Notes under the pieces: generated by a model | The model's database searches: none | What the model was told of the DNA's origin: nothing | The model's input: the letters and a program-made list of their open reading frames with translations, nothing else | In this document: piece by piece, positions 8,245 to 16,713 of the stretch | Layout: each line of letters starts with the position of its first letter | Numbering within the stretch: the stretch's first letter is position 1 | From: Candidatus Cloacimonadota bacterium | GTDB taxonomy: Bacteria > Cloacimonadota > Cloacimonadia > Cloacimonadales > TCS61 | NCBI GenBank assembly: GCA_029932755.1 | Contig: JAOZPK010000015.1 | Coordinates: 1-25,148 of the forward strand | Direction: 5' to 3' | DNA length: 25,148 nucleotides | Translations under genes and position numbers: made by a program

Positions 8245-10290
8245 ATGAGCAATTCAAAAATTTCAGAATCAATGAAAATAAAATTAGATTCAATTTTACC
8301 AGATTATCCAGAATTTAAAGATGGAATTCGTCGAGCACCTCGTCGTGAAATGAATCTGAATAAACCGGAAATTGAACTTGCACTAAAAAACGCATTGCGT
8401 TACATTCCAGAAGTGTTACACGAAGCAATCGCCCCAGAATTTCTGGATGAACTAATAGAGCACGGTCATATTTACGGTTATCGTTTCCGACCGAAAGAAA
8501 AAATTTATGGTAAACCAGTAGAAGAATATAAAGGGAAATGTCTGGAAGGAAAGTCCTTTCAGGTAATGATAGATAATAATTTAGATTTTGCAACTGCGCT
8601 TTATCCTTACGAACTTGTAACTTATGGTGAAACCGGTGCTGTTTGCCAAAACTGGATGCAATACCTTCTCATAAAGAAATATTTGGAGAACCTTACCCAT
8701 GAAAATACACTTGTAGTCATGAGTGGACATCCTCTCGGTTTATTCAGATCTTCGCCCAATGCTCCACGCGTGATCAATACAAATGGCTTGATGATAGGTG
8801 AATTTGATAATCAGGCAGATTTTAATCGTGCGAATGCCCTTGGTGTTGCAAATTATGGTCAGATGACAGCCGGAGGCTGGATGTATATTGGACCTCAGGG
8901 TATTGTGCATGGAACCTATAACACAATCCTTATTGCTGGAAGAATGAAACTCGGTGTTCCTGCAGATGGAGATTTAAGAGGTAAATTATTTGTTTCATCC
9001 GGTTTAGGCGGAATGAGCGGTGCACAACCGAAAGCAGTTGAAATTGCTAATGGAGTTGGTGTTTTTGCTGAGGTTGATTTATCCAGAATTGAAACACGTC
9101 ATGAACAAGGTTGGGTTGGAAAAGTTGTAAAATCTCCAGAAGACACATTTGCAATGGCTGTAGAATATGTAAAAAACAAGCAAAGTGTTTCTATAGCTTA
9201 TCATGGAAATATTGTTGATCTTTTAGAATTTGCGGTGAAAGAAAATATTCATATCGATCTTCTTTCTGATCAGACTTCTTGTCATGCAGCTTATGAGGGT
9301 GGATATTGCCCGCAAAGTCTCACCTTTGATGAACGCACAAAAAAATTATCTGAAAACCGAAAAGAATTCTGTGAGCTAGTTGATAAATCTTTAGAAAGGC
9401 ATTTTAGAGCGATAAAGAAACTTGTCGCAAACGGAACCTATTTTTTCGATTATGGCAACAGCTTTATGAAAGCTGTTTACGATGCTGGTGTGAAAGAGAT
9501 TTCTAAGAATCCGGAAAACACGTACGATGGTTTTATCTTTCCAAGTTATGTAGAAGATATGTTGGGTCCTGAACTTTTTGATTTTGGTTACGGTCCGTTC
9601 CGCTGGGTTTGTCTATCAGGAAAGGTAGAAGATCTAGTAAAAACAGATAATGCAGCAGCAGAGATAATAAAAAATCTTCGTGCAGAACTGCGTTATCAGG
9701 ATATGGATAATTATGTATGGGTTCGTGATGCGATGAAAAATAAGTTAGTTGTTGGAACACAAGCTCGCATACTTTATCAGGATGCACCTGGAAGGCTTGC
9801 TATCGCTCTTAATTTTAATGATATGGTTCGCAAAGGTGTAGTTGGTCCAATTATGCTTGGTAGAGATCATCATGATACGGGCGGAACAGACTCACCATAC
9901 AGAGAAACTTCAAATATTAAAGACGGTTCTAATATTATGGCAGAAATGAGTACTGAATGTTATGCAGGAAATGCTGCACGTGGGATGAGTATGGTTACGC
10001 TTCATAATGGTGGTGGCGTTGGAATTGGTAAGGTTTCTAACAGTGGATTCGGTATGGTTTTAGATGGAAGTGAAAGAGTAGATTTTATTCTTGAGAGAGC
10101 CTTCCCATGGGATGTTATGTGTGGAGTTGCTCGACGTGCATGGTCGAGAAATGAAAATTCTATCAAAACAGCTATTGAATATAATGAAGAATTTAATAAA
10201 ACTGATCACATTACACTTCCCTTCATTCCCAAAAAAGGATTAATTGAGAAAATAGTAACTGAGAAGATAAAGAATAATCTGATAATTTAA
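8245..10290 (+). CDS. hutU: Urocanate hydratase (long form)
   Basis: Cytosolic NAD+-dependent enzyme of histidine breakdown: urocanate + water to 4-imidazolone-5-propanoate. Family motifs run through the protein: GQMTAGGWMYIGPQGIVHG, GLGGMSGAQPKA, SDQTSCHAAYEGGYCPQ, GPFRWVCLSGK and the C-terminal block GRDHHDTGGTDSPYRET followed by AARGMSMVTLHNGGGVGIGK. At 681 aa it is longer than the roughly 550-aa enzymes of Pseudomonas and Bacillus and in the size range of the long form known from animals and some anaerobes. GGAG lies 6 nt before the ATG, inside the preceding gene. The other histidine-degradation genes (hutH, hutI, formiminotransferase) are not in this window. No terminator hairpin is evident after it. 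Confidence 0.95.
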   Translation: MSNSKISESMKIKLDSILPDYPEFKDGIRRAPRREMNLNKPEIELALKNALRYIPEVLHEAIAPEFLDELIEHGHIYGYRFRPKEKIYGKPVEEYKGKCLEGKSFQVMIDNNLDFATALYPYELVTYGETGAVCQNWMQYLLIKKYLENLTHENTLVVMSGHPLGLFRSSPNAPRVINTNGLMIGEFDNQADFNRANALGVANYGQMTAGGWMYIGPQGIVHGTYNTILIAGRMKLGVPADGDLRGKLFVSSGLGGMSGAQPKAVEIANGVGVFAEVDLSRIETRHEQGWVGKVVKSPEDTFAMAVEYVKNKQSVSIAYHGNIVDLLEFAVKENIHIDLLSDQTSCHAAYEGGYCPQSLTFDERTKKLSENRKEFCELVDKSLERHFRAIKKLVANGTYFFDYGNSFMKAVYDAGVKEISKNPENTYDGFIFPSYVEDMLGPELFDFGYGPFRWVCLSGKVEDLVKTDNAAAEIIKNLRAELRYQDMDNYVWVRDAMKNKLVVGTQARILYQDAPGRLAIALNFNDMVRKGVVGPIMLGRDHHDTGGTDSPYRETSNIKDGSNIMAEMSTECYAGNAARGMSMVTLHNGGGVGIGKVSNSGFGMVLDGSERVDFILERAFPWDVMCGVARRAWSRNENSIKTAIEYNEEFNKTDHITLPFIPKKGLIEKIVTEKIKNNLII

Positions 10291-10332
10291 CCCACAGGTA
10301 AATGTAATAAATTAATTTTTATTAAAATGATG

Positions 10333-10361
10333 TTGACAAATTAGTTAGCGTTTATTTTTTG
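10333..10361 (+). promoter_or_regulatory. candidate promoter of the cold-shock gene
   Basis: TTGACA at 10333-10338 is a perfect -35. The downstream TTTATTTTTTG stretch offers only an AT-rich -10 (TATTTT at 10353-10358, short spacing). If used, it gives a leader of about 120 nt before the ATG at 10486. Confidence 0.35.
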
Positions 10362-10364
10362 TGT

Positions 10365-10485
10365 TCGTGTGATTAGAAATTCTAATACGTGAAAAATTTA
10401 TCCCATAGTTTTATGGAATTAATTGTGTAGTATTAAAATGATTTCACTTGGGATAAATCCCGCAAAATTAGTAGGAGAAAGAAAA
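10365..10485 (+). promoter_or_regulatory. Structured 5' leader of the cold-shock gene
   Basis: Several pairings are visible and some exclude each other. ATTTATCCCA (10396-10405) is perfectly complementary to TGGGATAAAT (10449-10458). The 3' arm can instead form a local hairpin, GGGAT (10450-10454) with ATCCC (10457-10461), and the 5' arm overlaps a second hairpin CCATA (10403-10407) with TATGG (10412-10416). Upstream, ATTAGAA-A-TTCTAAT (10372-10386) is a perfect 7-bp inverted repeat about one base. The ribosome-binding site AGGAG is at 10473-10477. Long, switchable leaders are established for cspA mRNA of E. coli; that this one acts likewise is inference. Confidence 0.5.
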
Positions 10486-10686
10486 ATGAAAAACGGCACA
10501 GTAAAATGGTTTAACGAGAAAAAAGGTTTTGGTTTTTTATCATGTGAAGATGGTAACGATTATTTTTGTCATCATTCAAACATTAGTGGTGATGGATTCA
10601 AAACACTTAACGAAGGCGAAAAAGTAACTTTTGACGTTGAAGAAAGCGATAAAGGTCCAAGAGCCATAAACGTTACAAGAGTTTAA
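10486..10686 (+). CDS. Cold-shock domain protein (CspA family)
   Basis: A 66-aa single-domain RNA/ssDNA chaperone that loosens mRNA structure and aids translation in the cold. The whole protein is one OB-fold: MKNGTVKWFNEKKGFGFL at the N-terminus carries RNP1 (KGFGFL), and DYFCHHSNI is RNP2, with Cys-His in place of the usual Val-His. It ends GPRAINVTRV, the normal family ending. The start is chosen at 10486 because AGGAG lies 8 nt before it and the family begins at this Met; the in-frame ATG at 10423 would add 21 unrelated residues and lies within the structured leader. A terminator follows. Confidence 0.95.
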   Translation: MKNGTVKWFNEKKGFGFLSCEDGNDYFCHHSNISGDGFKTLNEGEKVTFDVEESDKGPRAINVTRV

Positions 10687-10702
10687 CTCTAAAAAAATCA
10701 GT

Positions 10703-10735
10703 AAAAGCTCGATCAAAAGATCGAGCTTTTTTTTT
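10703..10735 (+). terminator. Rho-independent terminator after the cold-shock gene
   Basis: A perfect 12-bp stem AAAAGCTCGATC (10703-10714) and GATCGAGCTTTT (10719-10730), loop AAAA, then T to 10735. The stop codon of the convergent U32 gene begins at 10738, so the hairpin also lies just beyond that gene and could serve it, though its T tract on that strand is short. Confidence 0.95.
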
Positions 10736-10737
10736 GC

Positions 10738-12741
10738 TCAACTTAACCCTAACTTATAATTAAATCCATAACCTGGTTGTTCTGCTTCAGAATATTTATA
10801 TCTTTTTTGTAATCTATTAAAAGTATTTTGTGATGGTTTCACATGAGAGAGATCAATTAGAAACCTACGGAAACCTTGTTTGTGAATATCATCTTTATAT
10901 TGAAAGAGTGAGACAGGTAATTCAGGAATAACGATTGTAATACCATCACGTACGGTTTTCCTAAATAAATGATCTCTATCTTTGAAATGAGAATAGCCAT
11001 CAGGATCAGGTTTGCTCATTTTTATAGGCATTCTTGAATGAAATAATTCAGGGTAAAAATAAAGAGGAACAATTCCATTCCTATCTTTACCGGCTATAAG
11101 ATTTTCATAATCAAATTCATATGGGTAAATATATAAAGCAACATTGTCTTCTTTGATGAATTGGATCGCTGCATCATTAAGCATGTACACATTTTCATTT
11201 ACGGATGACCTAATTCCAATTGGCAATAATAATTTTTGTGATATATGACTTATCATGAAATTCTTAATTCCCTGTCGTGAAAAATTCAAACAAAGATCAC
11301 GATAATAGCTTACATCATCTTCAGGTATGAACTTTGGAAGTTCTATTATGAACTTATGAATATTCTTTCTCATAAACGGTGATCTTAGATCAAGTTGGCG
11401 CCATTCGCTTTTAGTTAAGTTCAAGATGAGTTGATCGAATTTATCCAGATACAATTTACGTAACCAGCGTAATGAATTGATCCGAATAAATAATTCATCA
11501 CGATGTATCTGTTTCCCAGAACCAATTCTATTAAGGATGTTTTGCTTTTTCTTTGTTGGCAGAGAAAGATTTAACCTTTTGCCATCTAATTTAAATTTTG
11601 TGCGGAATTTTTCTGTAGGTGCTCCAATTAAAAAGACTTTATCACCTTTCATAAAACTTTCTTGTGTAAAATTCAGATTAACAATTTCACCACTTTCTAT
11701 TTCAGTAAAACCATATTCAGTTTTTAACTTTATTGCCTTGCTATCCATTCCGTTCTGGGGTTGAACACGGATTCGATAGTTTTGTTTAAGCTCTTCAGAG
11801 GTTGTGAAAGAAAATTCGGTTCCCTTGGTTTTAGTTACCTCACCAATATAAATCCCGATGAATGGATTCTCAGTGATGGCATTTGATACATTTCCACCCA
11901 AAAAATAGGAAGTTTTTTCTCTTCCCATGTCATAAGAAAGAAGTTGCTTTGCTTGCTCCATTCTGCTGGGGTCATCAATAACCATACGATATGCTTTGGC
12001 AACTCGATTAACATATTCTGCAGATTTCATTCTTCCCTCAACTTTTAGTGATGAGATCCCCAACTTCATAAGTTCGGGTACTATTTCGATCTGCTGATTA
12101 TCTTTTAAACTAAAGAAATAATCTTCTTTCTCTTCAGATTTGAATGTCCTTCTACAAGGTTGTCTGCATTGACCCCTGTTTGCGCTCATACCCCCTAAAA
12201 AACTGCTGAAAAGACATAAGCCTGAGAAGGAATAGCATAAGGCTCCATGCGTGAATATTTCTAACTCGATTCTACTTTTCTTGCTAATTATCTTCATTTC
12301 TTCCAATGTAAGCTCTCTTGCCATGATCACACGTTCAAAGTTTTTACGTTTGGCAAACTCGGCTCCAATTGAATTGTGAAAAGCCATTTGTGTGCTGGCA
12401 TGAAGTATTATATCAGGAAAGAATTTACGCACAAGATAATATACACCCCAGTCCTGGATTATTATTGATGAGAGGGATGTTTGAGAAACCTGATAAAGCA
12501 CATCAAGCAGCTCAGGAAGTTCAGAATTTTTTATGAGTGTATTAAGTGTTAAATATACTTTAGTTCCATATCTTTTTGATTCGGTTAAAATAGATTGTAG
12601 TTGCTTGAGCGTAAAATTTTTTGCTCTGTTACGTGCATTAAAATGTCGAAGCCCTAAATATACAGCATCAGCACCGCCTTCTACAGCAGCATAAAATGCT
12701 TCAGTATTTCCAACAGGAAGGAGTAATTCAGGTTTCTTCAT
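10738..12741 (-). CDS. U32-family protein (RlhA/collagenase-like), probable RNA hydroxylation factor
   Basis: Member of the U32 'peptidase' family. Family members with known roles in E. coli (RlhA, TrhP, UbiU/UbiV) act in hydroxylation of rRNA, tRNA or ubiquinone precursors, so proteolysis is not assumed. N-terminal barrel: ELLLPVGNTEAFYAAVEGGADAVYLG. The U32 signature EIFTHGALCYSFSGLC is at about 161-176. Four cysteines, C169, C176, C192 and C196 (GQCRQPC), match the iron-sulfur ligand pattern of the family. At 667 aa it has the long C-terminal extension seen in RlhA-type proteins (E. coli RlhA is about 650 aa), making a 23S rRNA C2501 hydroxylation role the best guess. It overlaps the ispF stop by 4 nt (ATGA), so it is the last gene of the ispD operon. 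Confidence 0.85.
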   Translation of the reverse strand: MKKPELLLPVGNTEAFYAAVEGGADAVYLGLRHFNARNRAKNFTLKQLQSILTESKRYGTKVYLTLNTLIKNSELPELLDVLYQVSQTSLSSIIIQDWGVYYLVRKFFPDIILHASTQMAFHNSIGAEFAKRKNFERVIMARELTLEEMKIISKKSRIELEIFTHGALCYSFSGLCLFSSFLGGMSANRGQCRQPCRRTFKSEEKEDYFFSLKDNQQIEIVPELMKLGISSLKVEGRMKSAEYVNRVAKAYRMVIDDPSRMEQAKQLLSYDMGREKTSYFLGGNVSNAITENPFIGIYIGEVTKTKGTEFSFTTSEELKQNYRIRVQPQNGMDSKAIKLKTEYGFTEIESGEIVNLNFTQESFMKGDKVFLIGAPTEKFRTKFKLDGKRLNLSLPTKKKQNILNRIGSGKQIHRDELFIRINSLRWLRKLYLDKFDQLILNLTKSEWRQLDLRSPFMRKNIHKFIIELPKFIPEDDVSYYRDLCLNFSRQGIKNFMISHISQKLLLPIGIRSSVNENVYMLNDAAIQFIKEDNVALYIYPYEFDYENLIAGKDRNGIVPLYFYPELFHSRMPIKMSKPDPDGYSHFKDRDHLFRKTVRDGITIVIPELPVSLFQYKDDIHKQGFRRFLIDLSHVKPSQNTFNRLQKRYKYSEAEQPGYGFNYKLGLS

Positions 12742-13211
12742 ATTCTTTCAAGAAGCACAATGGCTGTTGCACTGATACCTTTACCATCACCGCTTATTCC
12801 CAAATTTTCTTCTGTAGTTGCCTTAATGGAAATATTAAAAATATCAGTTTGCAGATCGGAAGCTAGATTTTCTCGCATCTGCGATATATAGTTTTGCAAT
12901 TTTGGTTTTTGAGCACATATTGTTGCATCTAAATTTCCAATTCTATGATCTAACTTCTGCATTATTTCATAAGTTTTTCTTAGTAATATTCTACTATCAA
13001 TATTTTTATAGATATCATCTGTATCAGGAAATAGCTGCCCAATATCTCCTTTGGAAAGAGCTCCTAAAATGGCATCAATAACTGCATGAATGAGAACATC
13101 AGCGTCAGAATGACCAAGTAATCCTTTTTCAAAAGGGATATCTACTCCACCTAAAATTAACTTCCGATTCTGTTCCAACTTATGAACATCATATCCATAT
13201 CCAATTCGCAT
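12738..13211 (-). CDS. ispF: 2-C-methyl-D-erythritol 2,4-cyclodiphosphate synthase
   Basis: MEP-pathway enzyme that cyclises CDP-methylerythritol 2-phosphate, releasing CMP. The zinc ligands D8, H10 and H42 are present (GYDVHK; GHSDADVLIHA), as are the FPDTDD stretch, KATTEENLG and a GKGISATAIVLL ending. Normal length at 157 aa. GGAGTG at 13217-13222 on the complement lies 5 nt before the ATG. It follows the glmS-like gene by 24 bp and overlaps the U32 gene by 4 nt. The CMP-adding enzyme ispD begins the same operon. Confidence 0.97.
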   Translation of the reverse strand: MRIGYGYDVHKLEQNRKLILGGVDIPFEKGLLGHSDADVLIHAVIDAILGALSKGDIGQLFPDTDDIYKNIDSRILLRKTYEIMQKLDHRIGNLDATICAQKPKLQNYISQMRENLASDLQTDIFNISIKATTEENLGISGDGKGISATAIVLLERI

Positions 13212-13235
13212 ATTAACACTCCATTTTCAATTTAT

Positions 13236-15953
13236 TTAATCCACAGTTATTGATTTTGAAACATTCTTAGGTACATCGGGATGAACACCATGATCTTTAA
13301 TACATAATCTATCCAAATATTCCATTTTCTTTATGCTCATTTTAAGTGCTAACAATTGAAGGACAATTGTAGATGAAAAAGTTGTCATCAATGAATCACC
13401 TGTTTTTGGCAGAATGATATATCCCCATCCGTAATATCCTTCATCATAGGGGTTTAGATGAGCATTTTCTAAAAGCTTATCGTTCTCTTCTGCTATAATG
13501 AATGTGTCGCCACCTCGGATTTTATGAGTATTGATCTGTGAAATCGTTAAGTTAACATCTCTTTCATCCGGTCCAGTAACATAGATAAGCGGATAATTTC
13601 TATAGGCATTTTCAAAGAAGTCATAATCCTCAATTGTCTCCTTAAAAAGCTTCAATGCTTTTTGTGAAAGATTGAAGGGATAAGATCTTGAAAAAACATA
13701 ATTACTTATGGCAAGAGTGATCTTTTTTCGCTCCTCATATGAGATATTCCTCTTTTCAGCGAGTTCTTCCATTTCTTTGATTATCTTATTATAATGCTTT
13801 ATTATTGCTTTAATATTCTTTATTCCAAAAACAGTATTCTTTCCTAAAATTGTATTTGGACCGTGCTTAAACTCGGAAGCTTCTCCACCTTCAGTATGAT
13901 TCAGTACAGTTTCCCGAATTTTGAGTGCACCTTCTTTGGCTACTCCTGTTATTTTGGTTGCCAGTATATGCATTGAAGGTTCCATATAAATTTTTCCGGC
14001 TACAAATTCAATTTGCTCTTTTGTAGTCTGGATAGTTCCCTGGATCAATTGTGGGATATTATCTATTGAATTCCGGCGGAAATCAACTATTCTTTTCAAT
14101 TTGCGATATTTGGAAGAACTCTCATCTTCTATATTATTCAACTTCATCTCAGCAACTTTAACAGCGAGATAATAGAATAAAGTAATTTGATTTATAAAGC
14201 TCTTGGTTGCCGGAACTGCGATCTCAGGACCACATGAGATAGGAATGGAAACATCACTTTTCTCCTGACCCAGAGTTGAATTCATATTATTTACTAACAC
14301 AACTTTTTTAATATCCATATCAGAACGTTCAATATCGTTAAAGATATCAACAAGGTCTTTGGTTTCACCACTTTGAGAAACACCAATTATTACATCATTA
14401 TTCTGAAGACTTTTTGAATATTGACCTCTGAAATTTCCTGGCAAAATTGGAATAACTTCAATATTGGCAATCTCGTTAAAAAATAGTGCTGCAACCAATG
14501 TAGCATGATAAGAAGTTCCGCAAGCTATTGTATAAATATTACGATTATTCTTACATGTATTCTCAACTATAGAAATAAAATGCTTAACACTTTCATTAAA
14601 TTCATTTACGTCAATCATTTCGGAAATTGAATCTAATGCTTTTGCAAGGAGAAGACGCTTTTTGTTAAATTCAGGATTCATTAATTCTAAAAACAGATTC
14701 ATATCACTTGAGAAAAAGTATTTCTTTTTAAAATTCTTCTTTACCAGCTCATTATATATTGCTGTGTAATTTTGTTTTATCTTTTCATAAAAATCTTCAG
14801 CAATTTTAGATTCAGCAAATTCTGTAAATATTTTCTGTTGCTTTTCAAAATCATCTATTTCAGTTATTTTTTTATGTAGCTTTTCTTTTTCAATAAGGAT
14901 ATTCTCTTTTTTAAGCAATTCAAGCATTCTCCTGCCTGTATTAGACCCCCCCTTAAATAGTTTAATAAGTTTACCAGAAGATTCAGTTTCTGCATAGATT
15001 TCTTGTTCCATGAAATGCTTAAAAGGAGGCAAAAGCTCTGTATCTTCTGCTCTTAATTTTGAACGAACAGCATTTTTTGAGATTGTATCACCAGGTTTAT
15101 ATTTAAGATCATCCTGTCCGGCACGTTTAACTTTCAGAGCCTTAAATGCGAAAACACTATATTTGTTATTTTGGAATTCAATACATTCACCTTCTCGCAG
15201 ATTGATAAGCATTTTTGTGAATTTTAACACTGCTGTAAGGTCGGATGATGCCAAACCAAATTTATTGTGATCCATTTCTCCGATACCAAAATATAAACTA
15301 CTTCCTGCTTTGATCGCCCAACTTGTCTCTGTGAGGGGATCTACAATAACTGCTGCATAAGAACCTACTATTTTCTCGGATCCAAGAATTATGGCTTTTC
15401 TCATGCATTGTTTTCTGCTCTTCTCAATTTTGCGTTTAGAACTTTCAATTTTACTCAGTTCATTTTCAAAATAGTGTTCAATAATATGAACAAGCATTTC
15501 TCCATCGTTGTCTGAAACGACATTATGTCCTTCTGAAAGTAGGAAATTTTTAAGCTCACGGGTATTTGTAATATTTCCATTATGAGCCCCATAAATAAAT
15601 TTTTTACATTTCACGATATGAGGTTGTGCATTTTTTCTGGTTACACTTCCAAAAGTTGCCCAGCGCACCTGTCCGCAGAATATTTTTCCACTTTCTTTCT
15701 CAATTCCTAAAGTTTTAACTAAAGTGCTTGGTGCACCTACATCTTTGAGTAATATTACTTCCATTTTATCCTTTTGAAAAACCGCACCGGTTGAATCATA
15801 ACCTCGATATTCAAGTGCTTTCAATAGAGTTGATGCATATTCACCAAGTTTAAGTGTTGTTTTGAACATACTTAATCCCAGCACTCCACAGCCAATTCCA
15901 AAAATAGGAATTGAAATTGCTATTTTCAGATCTTTCAATCTGCTTGTTTTCAT
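13236..15953 (-). CDS. glmS: Glutamine-fructose-6-phosphate aminotransferase-like protein, oversized GlmS
   Basis: Makes glucosamine 6-phosphate from fructose 6-phosphate and glutamine, the entry to cell-wall and LPS amino sugars. The N-terminal glutamine amidotransferase domain has the nucleophile C22 (GIGCGVLG), RGYDS at 50-54, GQVRWATFG at 94-102 (usual form GHTRWATHG), HNG at 124-126 and D150. Two SIS domains follow: ACGTSYHA near 476 and SQSGETKD near 524, then EGALKIRE and EFKHGP near 670-690. The protein ends VPKNVSKSITVD, with K900 matching the catalytic C-terminal lysine of GlmS. Two things are unusual. The length is 905 aa against about 610, owing to Lys/Glu-rich insertions (about 325-455 and 705-780). 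The cysteine is not residue 2 but lies behind a 21-residue extension. The ATGA overlap with ispD and GGAGAG before the ATG support this start. Confidence 0.85.
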   Translation of the reverse strand: MKTSRLKDLKIAISIPIFGIGCGVLGLSMFKTTLKLGEYASTLLKALEYRGYDSTGAVFQKDKMEVILLKDVGAPSTLVKTLGIEKESGKIFCGQVRWATFGSVTRKNAQPHIVKCKKFIYGAHNGNITNTRELKNFLLSEGHNVVSDNDGEMLVHIIEHYFENELSKIESSKRKIEKSRKQCMRKAIILGSEKIVGSYAAVIVDPLTETSWAIKAGSSLYFGIGEMDHNKFGLASSDLTAVLKFTKMLINLREGECIEFQNNKYSVFAFKALKVKRAGQDDLKYKPGDTISKNAVRSKLRAEDTELLPPFKHFMEQEIYAETESSGKLIKLFKGGSNTGRRMLELLKKENILIEKEKLHKKITEIDDFEKQQKIFTEFAESKIAEDFYEKIKQNYTAIYNELVKKNFKKKYFFSSDMNLFLELMNPEFNKKRLLLAKALDSISEMIDVNEFNESVKHFISIVENTCKNNRNIYTIACGTSYHATLVAALFFNEIANIEVIPILPGNFRGQYSKSLQNNDVIIGVSQSGETKDLVDIFNDIERSDMDIKKVVLVNNMNSTLGQEKSDVSIPISCGPEIAVPATKSFINQITLFYYLAVKVAEMKLNNIEDESSSKYRKLKRIVDFRRNSIDNIPQLIQGTIQTTKEQIEFVAGKIYMEPSMHILATKITGVAKEGALKIRETVLNHTEGGEASEFKHGPNTILGKNTVFGIKNIKAIIKHYNKIIKEMEELAEKRNISYEERKKITLAISNYVFSRSYPFNLSQKALKLFKETIEDYDFFENAYRNYPLIYVTGPDERDVNLTISQINTHKIRGGDTFIIAEENDKLLENAHLNPYDEGYYGWGYIILPKTGDSLMTTFSSTIVLQLLALKMSIKKMEYLDRLCIKDHGVHPDVPKNVSKSITVD

Positions 15954-16648
15954 TTATTCTCTCCTAAAAGGTTATTTTTTATTATGAATTTTGCGATTTC
16001 AAGGTCAAATAGATCTGTGATCTTGAAATTATGTGAAGAACATTCTAAGGTATATACGGTATGTCCAAAATGTTCAAGTAAGGCTGCGTCATCTGTATAA
16101 TAAAGGTCTATTTTTTTTGCATCATTATGACATTGTTTTATTAATTTATATTGGAATACCTGCGGAGTAAATGCATTAACTAGATCTTTTCTTTGTATGG
16201 TTGTTACTACCTTATCTTGTTTGATCTTTTTTATGGTATTTTTCACTTTGCTGATAGGAATCACAGCTTTTTTTTGTTGTGCTTTTTTTATCAGGTTGGA
16301 GATATCAATTTGTGAAATAAAGGGCCGAACACCATCATGAATAAGGACAAGATCAGTATCTTTGTGACAGGTGACGAGTGCATTGTAAACCGAGTCTTGA
16401 CGCTGCTTTCCACCTGCGATAATTGAGATGGAAGAATTTTGATATTCCCTTTCAATAATCATCTTATAAATTTCAATCTCGTCTTGAGGTAGGGTGATAA
16501 TGATCTGGTTAATATCTGGATGACTGGCAAATTTATCTATTGTCCAGAATAGAAGGGGGCGATCCATTATTTCTATGAACTGCTTCTTCTTTTCACTCTT
16601 TATTCTTGTTCCGCTACCACCGGCAGTGATTATTACGATGTTCTTCAT
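15950..16648 (-). CDS. ispD: 2-C-methyl-D-erythritol 4-phosphate cytidylyltransferase
   Basis: Third step of the MEP isoprenoid pathway: transfers CMP to methylerythritol 4-phosphate. The nucleotide-binding loop AGGSGTRIKSEKKKQFIEI (about 9-27) holds the conserved Arg and Lys; HDGVRPF, TPQVF and the TDDAALLE motif complete the active-site set. Normal length at 232 aa. TarI-type ribitol cytidylyltransferases are similar, but ispF in the same operon settles the call. GGAG lies 6 nt before the ATG and is part of a small hairpin. The stop overlaps the glmS start by 4 nt. No 1-deoxyxylulose genes are in the window. Confidence 0.93.
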   Translation of the reverse strand: MKNIVIITAGGSGTRIKSEKKKQFIEIMDRPLLFWTIDKFASHPDINQIIITLPQDEIEIYKMIIEREYQNSSISIIAGGKQRQDSVYNALVTCHKDTDLVLIHDGVRPFISQIDISNLIKKAQQKKAVIPISKVKNTIKKIKQDKVVTTIQRKDLVNAFTPQVFQYKLIKQCHNDAKKIDLYYTDDAALLEHFGHTVYTLECSSHNFKITDLFDLEIAKFIIKNNLLGENK

Positions 16649-16653
16649 TTTAT

Positions 16654-16668
16654 CTCCGGTAACCAGAG
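16654..16668 (-). promoter_or_regulatory. Hairpin covering the ispD ribosome-binding site
   Basis: On the minus strand CTCTGG-TTA-CCGGAG forms a 6-bp stem (one G-T pair) with a 3-nt loop. Its 3' arm contains the GGAG ribosome-binding site, which ends 5 nt before the ATG at 16648. When folded, it would hide the start of the operon's first gene. Confidence 0.5.
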
Positions 16669-16713
16669 AATAAGTTCAAATATGCAGGTCAAGAAAAAGT
16701 AAGTAAATATAGA

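Noticed and set aside
10423..10485. Upstream ATG extending the cold-shock protein by 21 residues
   Set aside because: The extension has no family match and no ribosome-binding site, while AGGAG precedes the normal start at 10486.
15010..15270. 86-aa and other open frames opposite real genes (for example 1702-1902 minus, 7530-7829 minus, 11477-11764 plus)
   Set aside because: Each lies antisense or out of frame inside a well-supported gene, with no ribosome-binding site or recognisable protein character.
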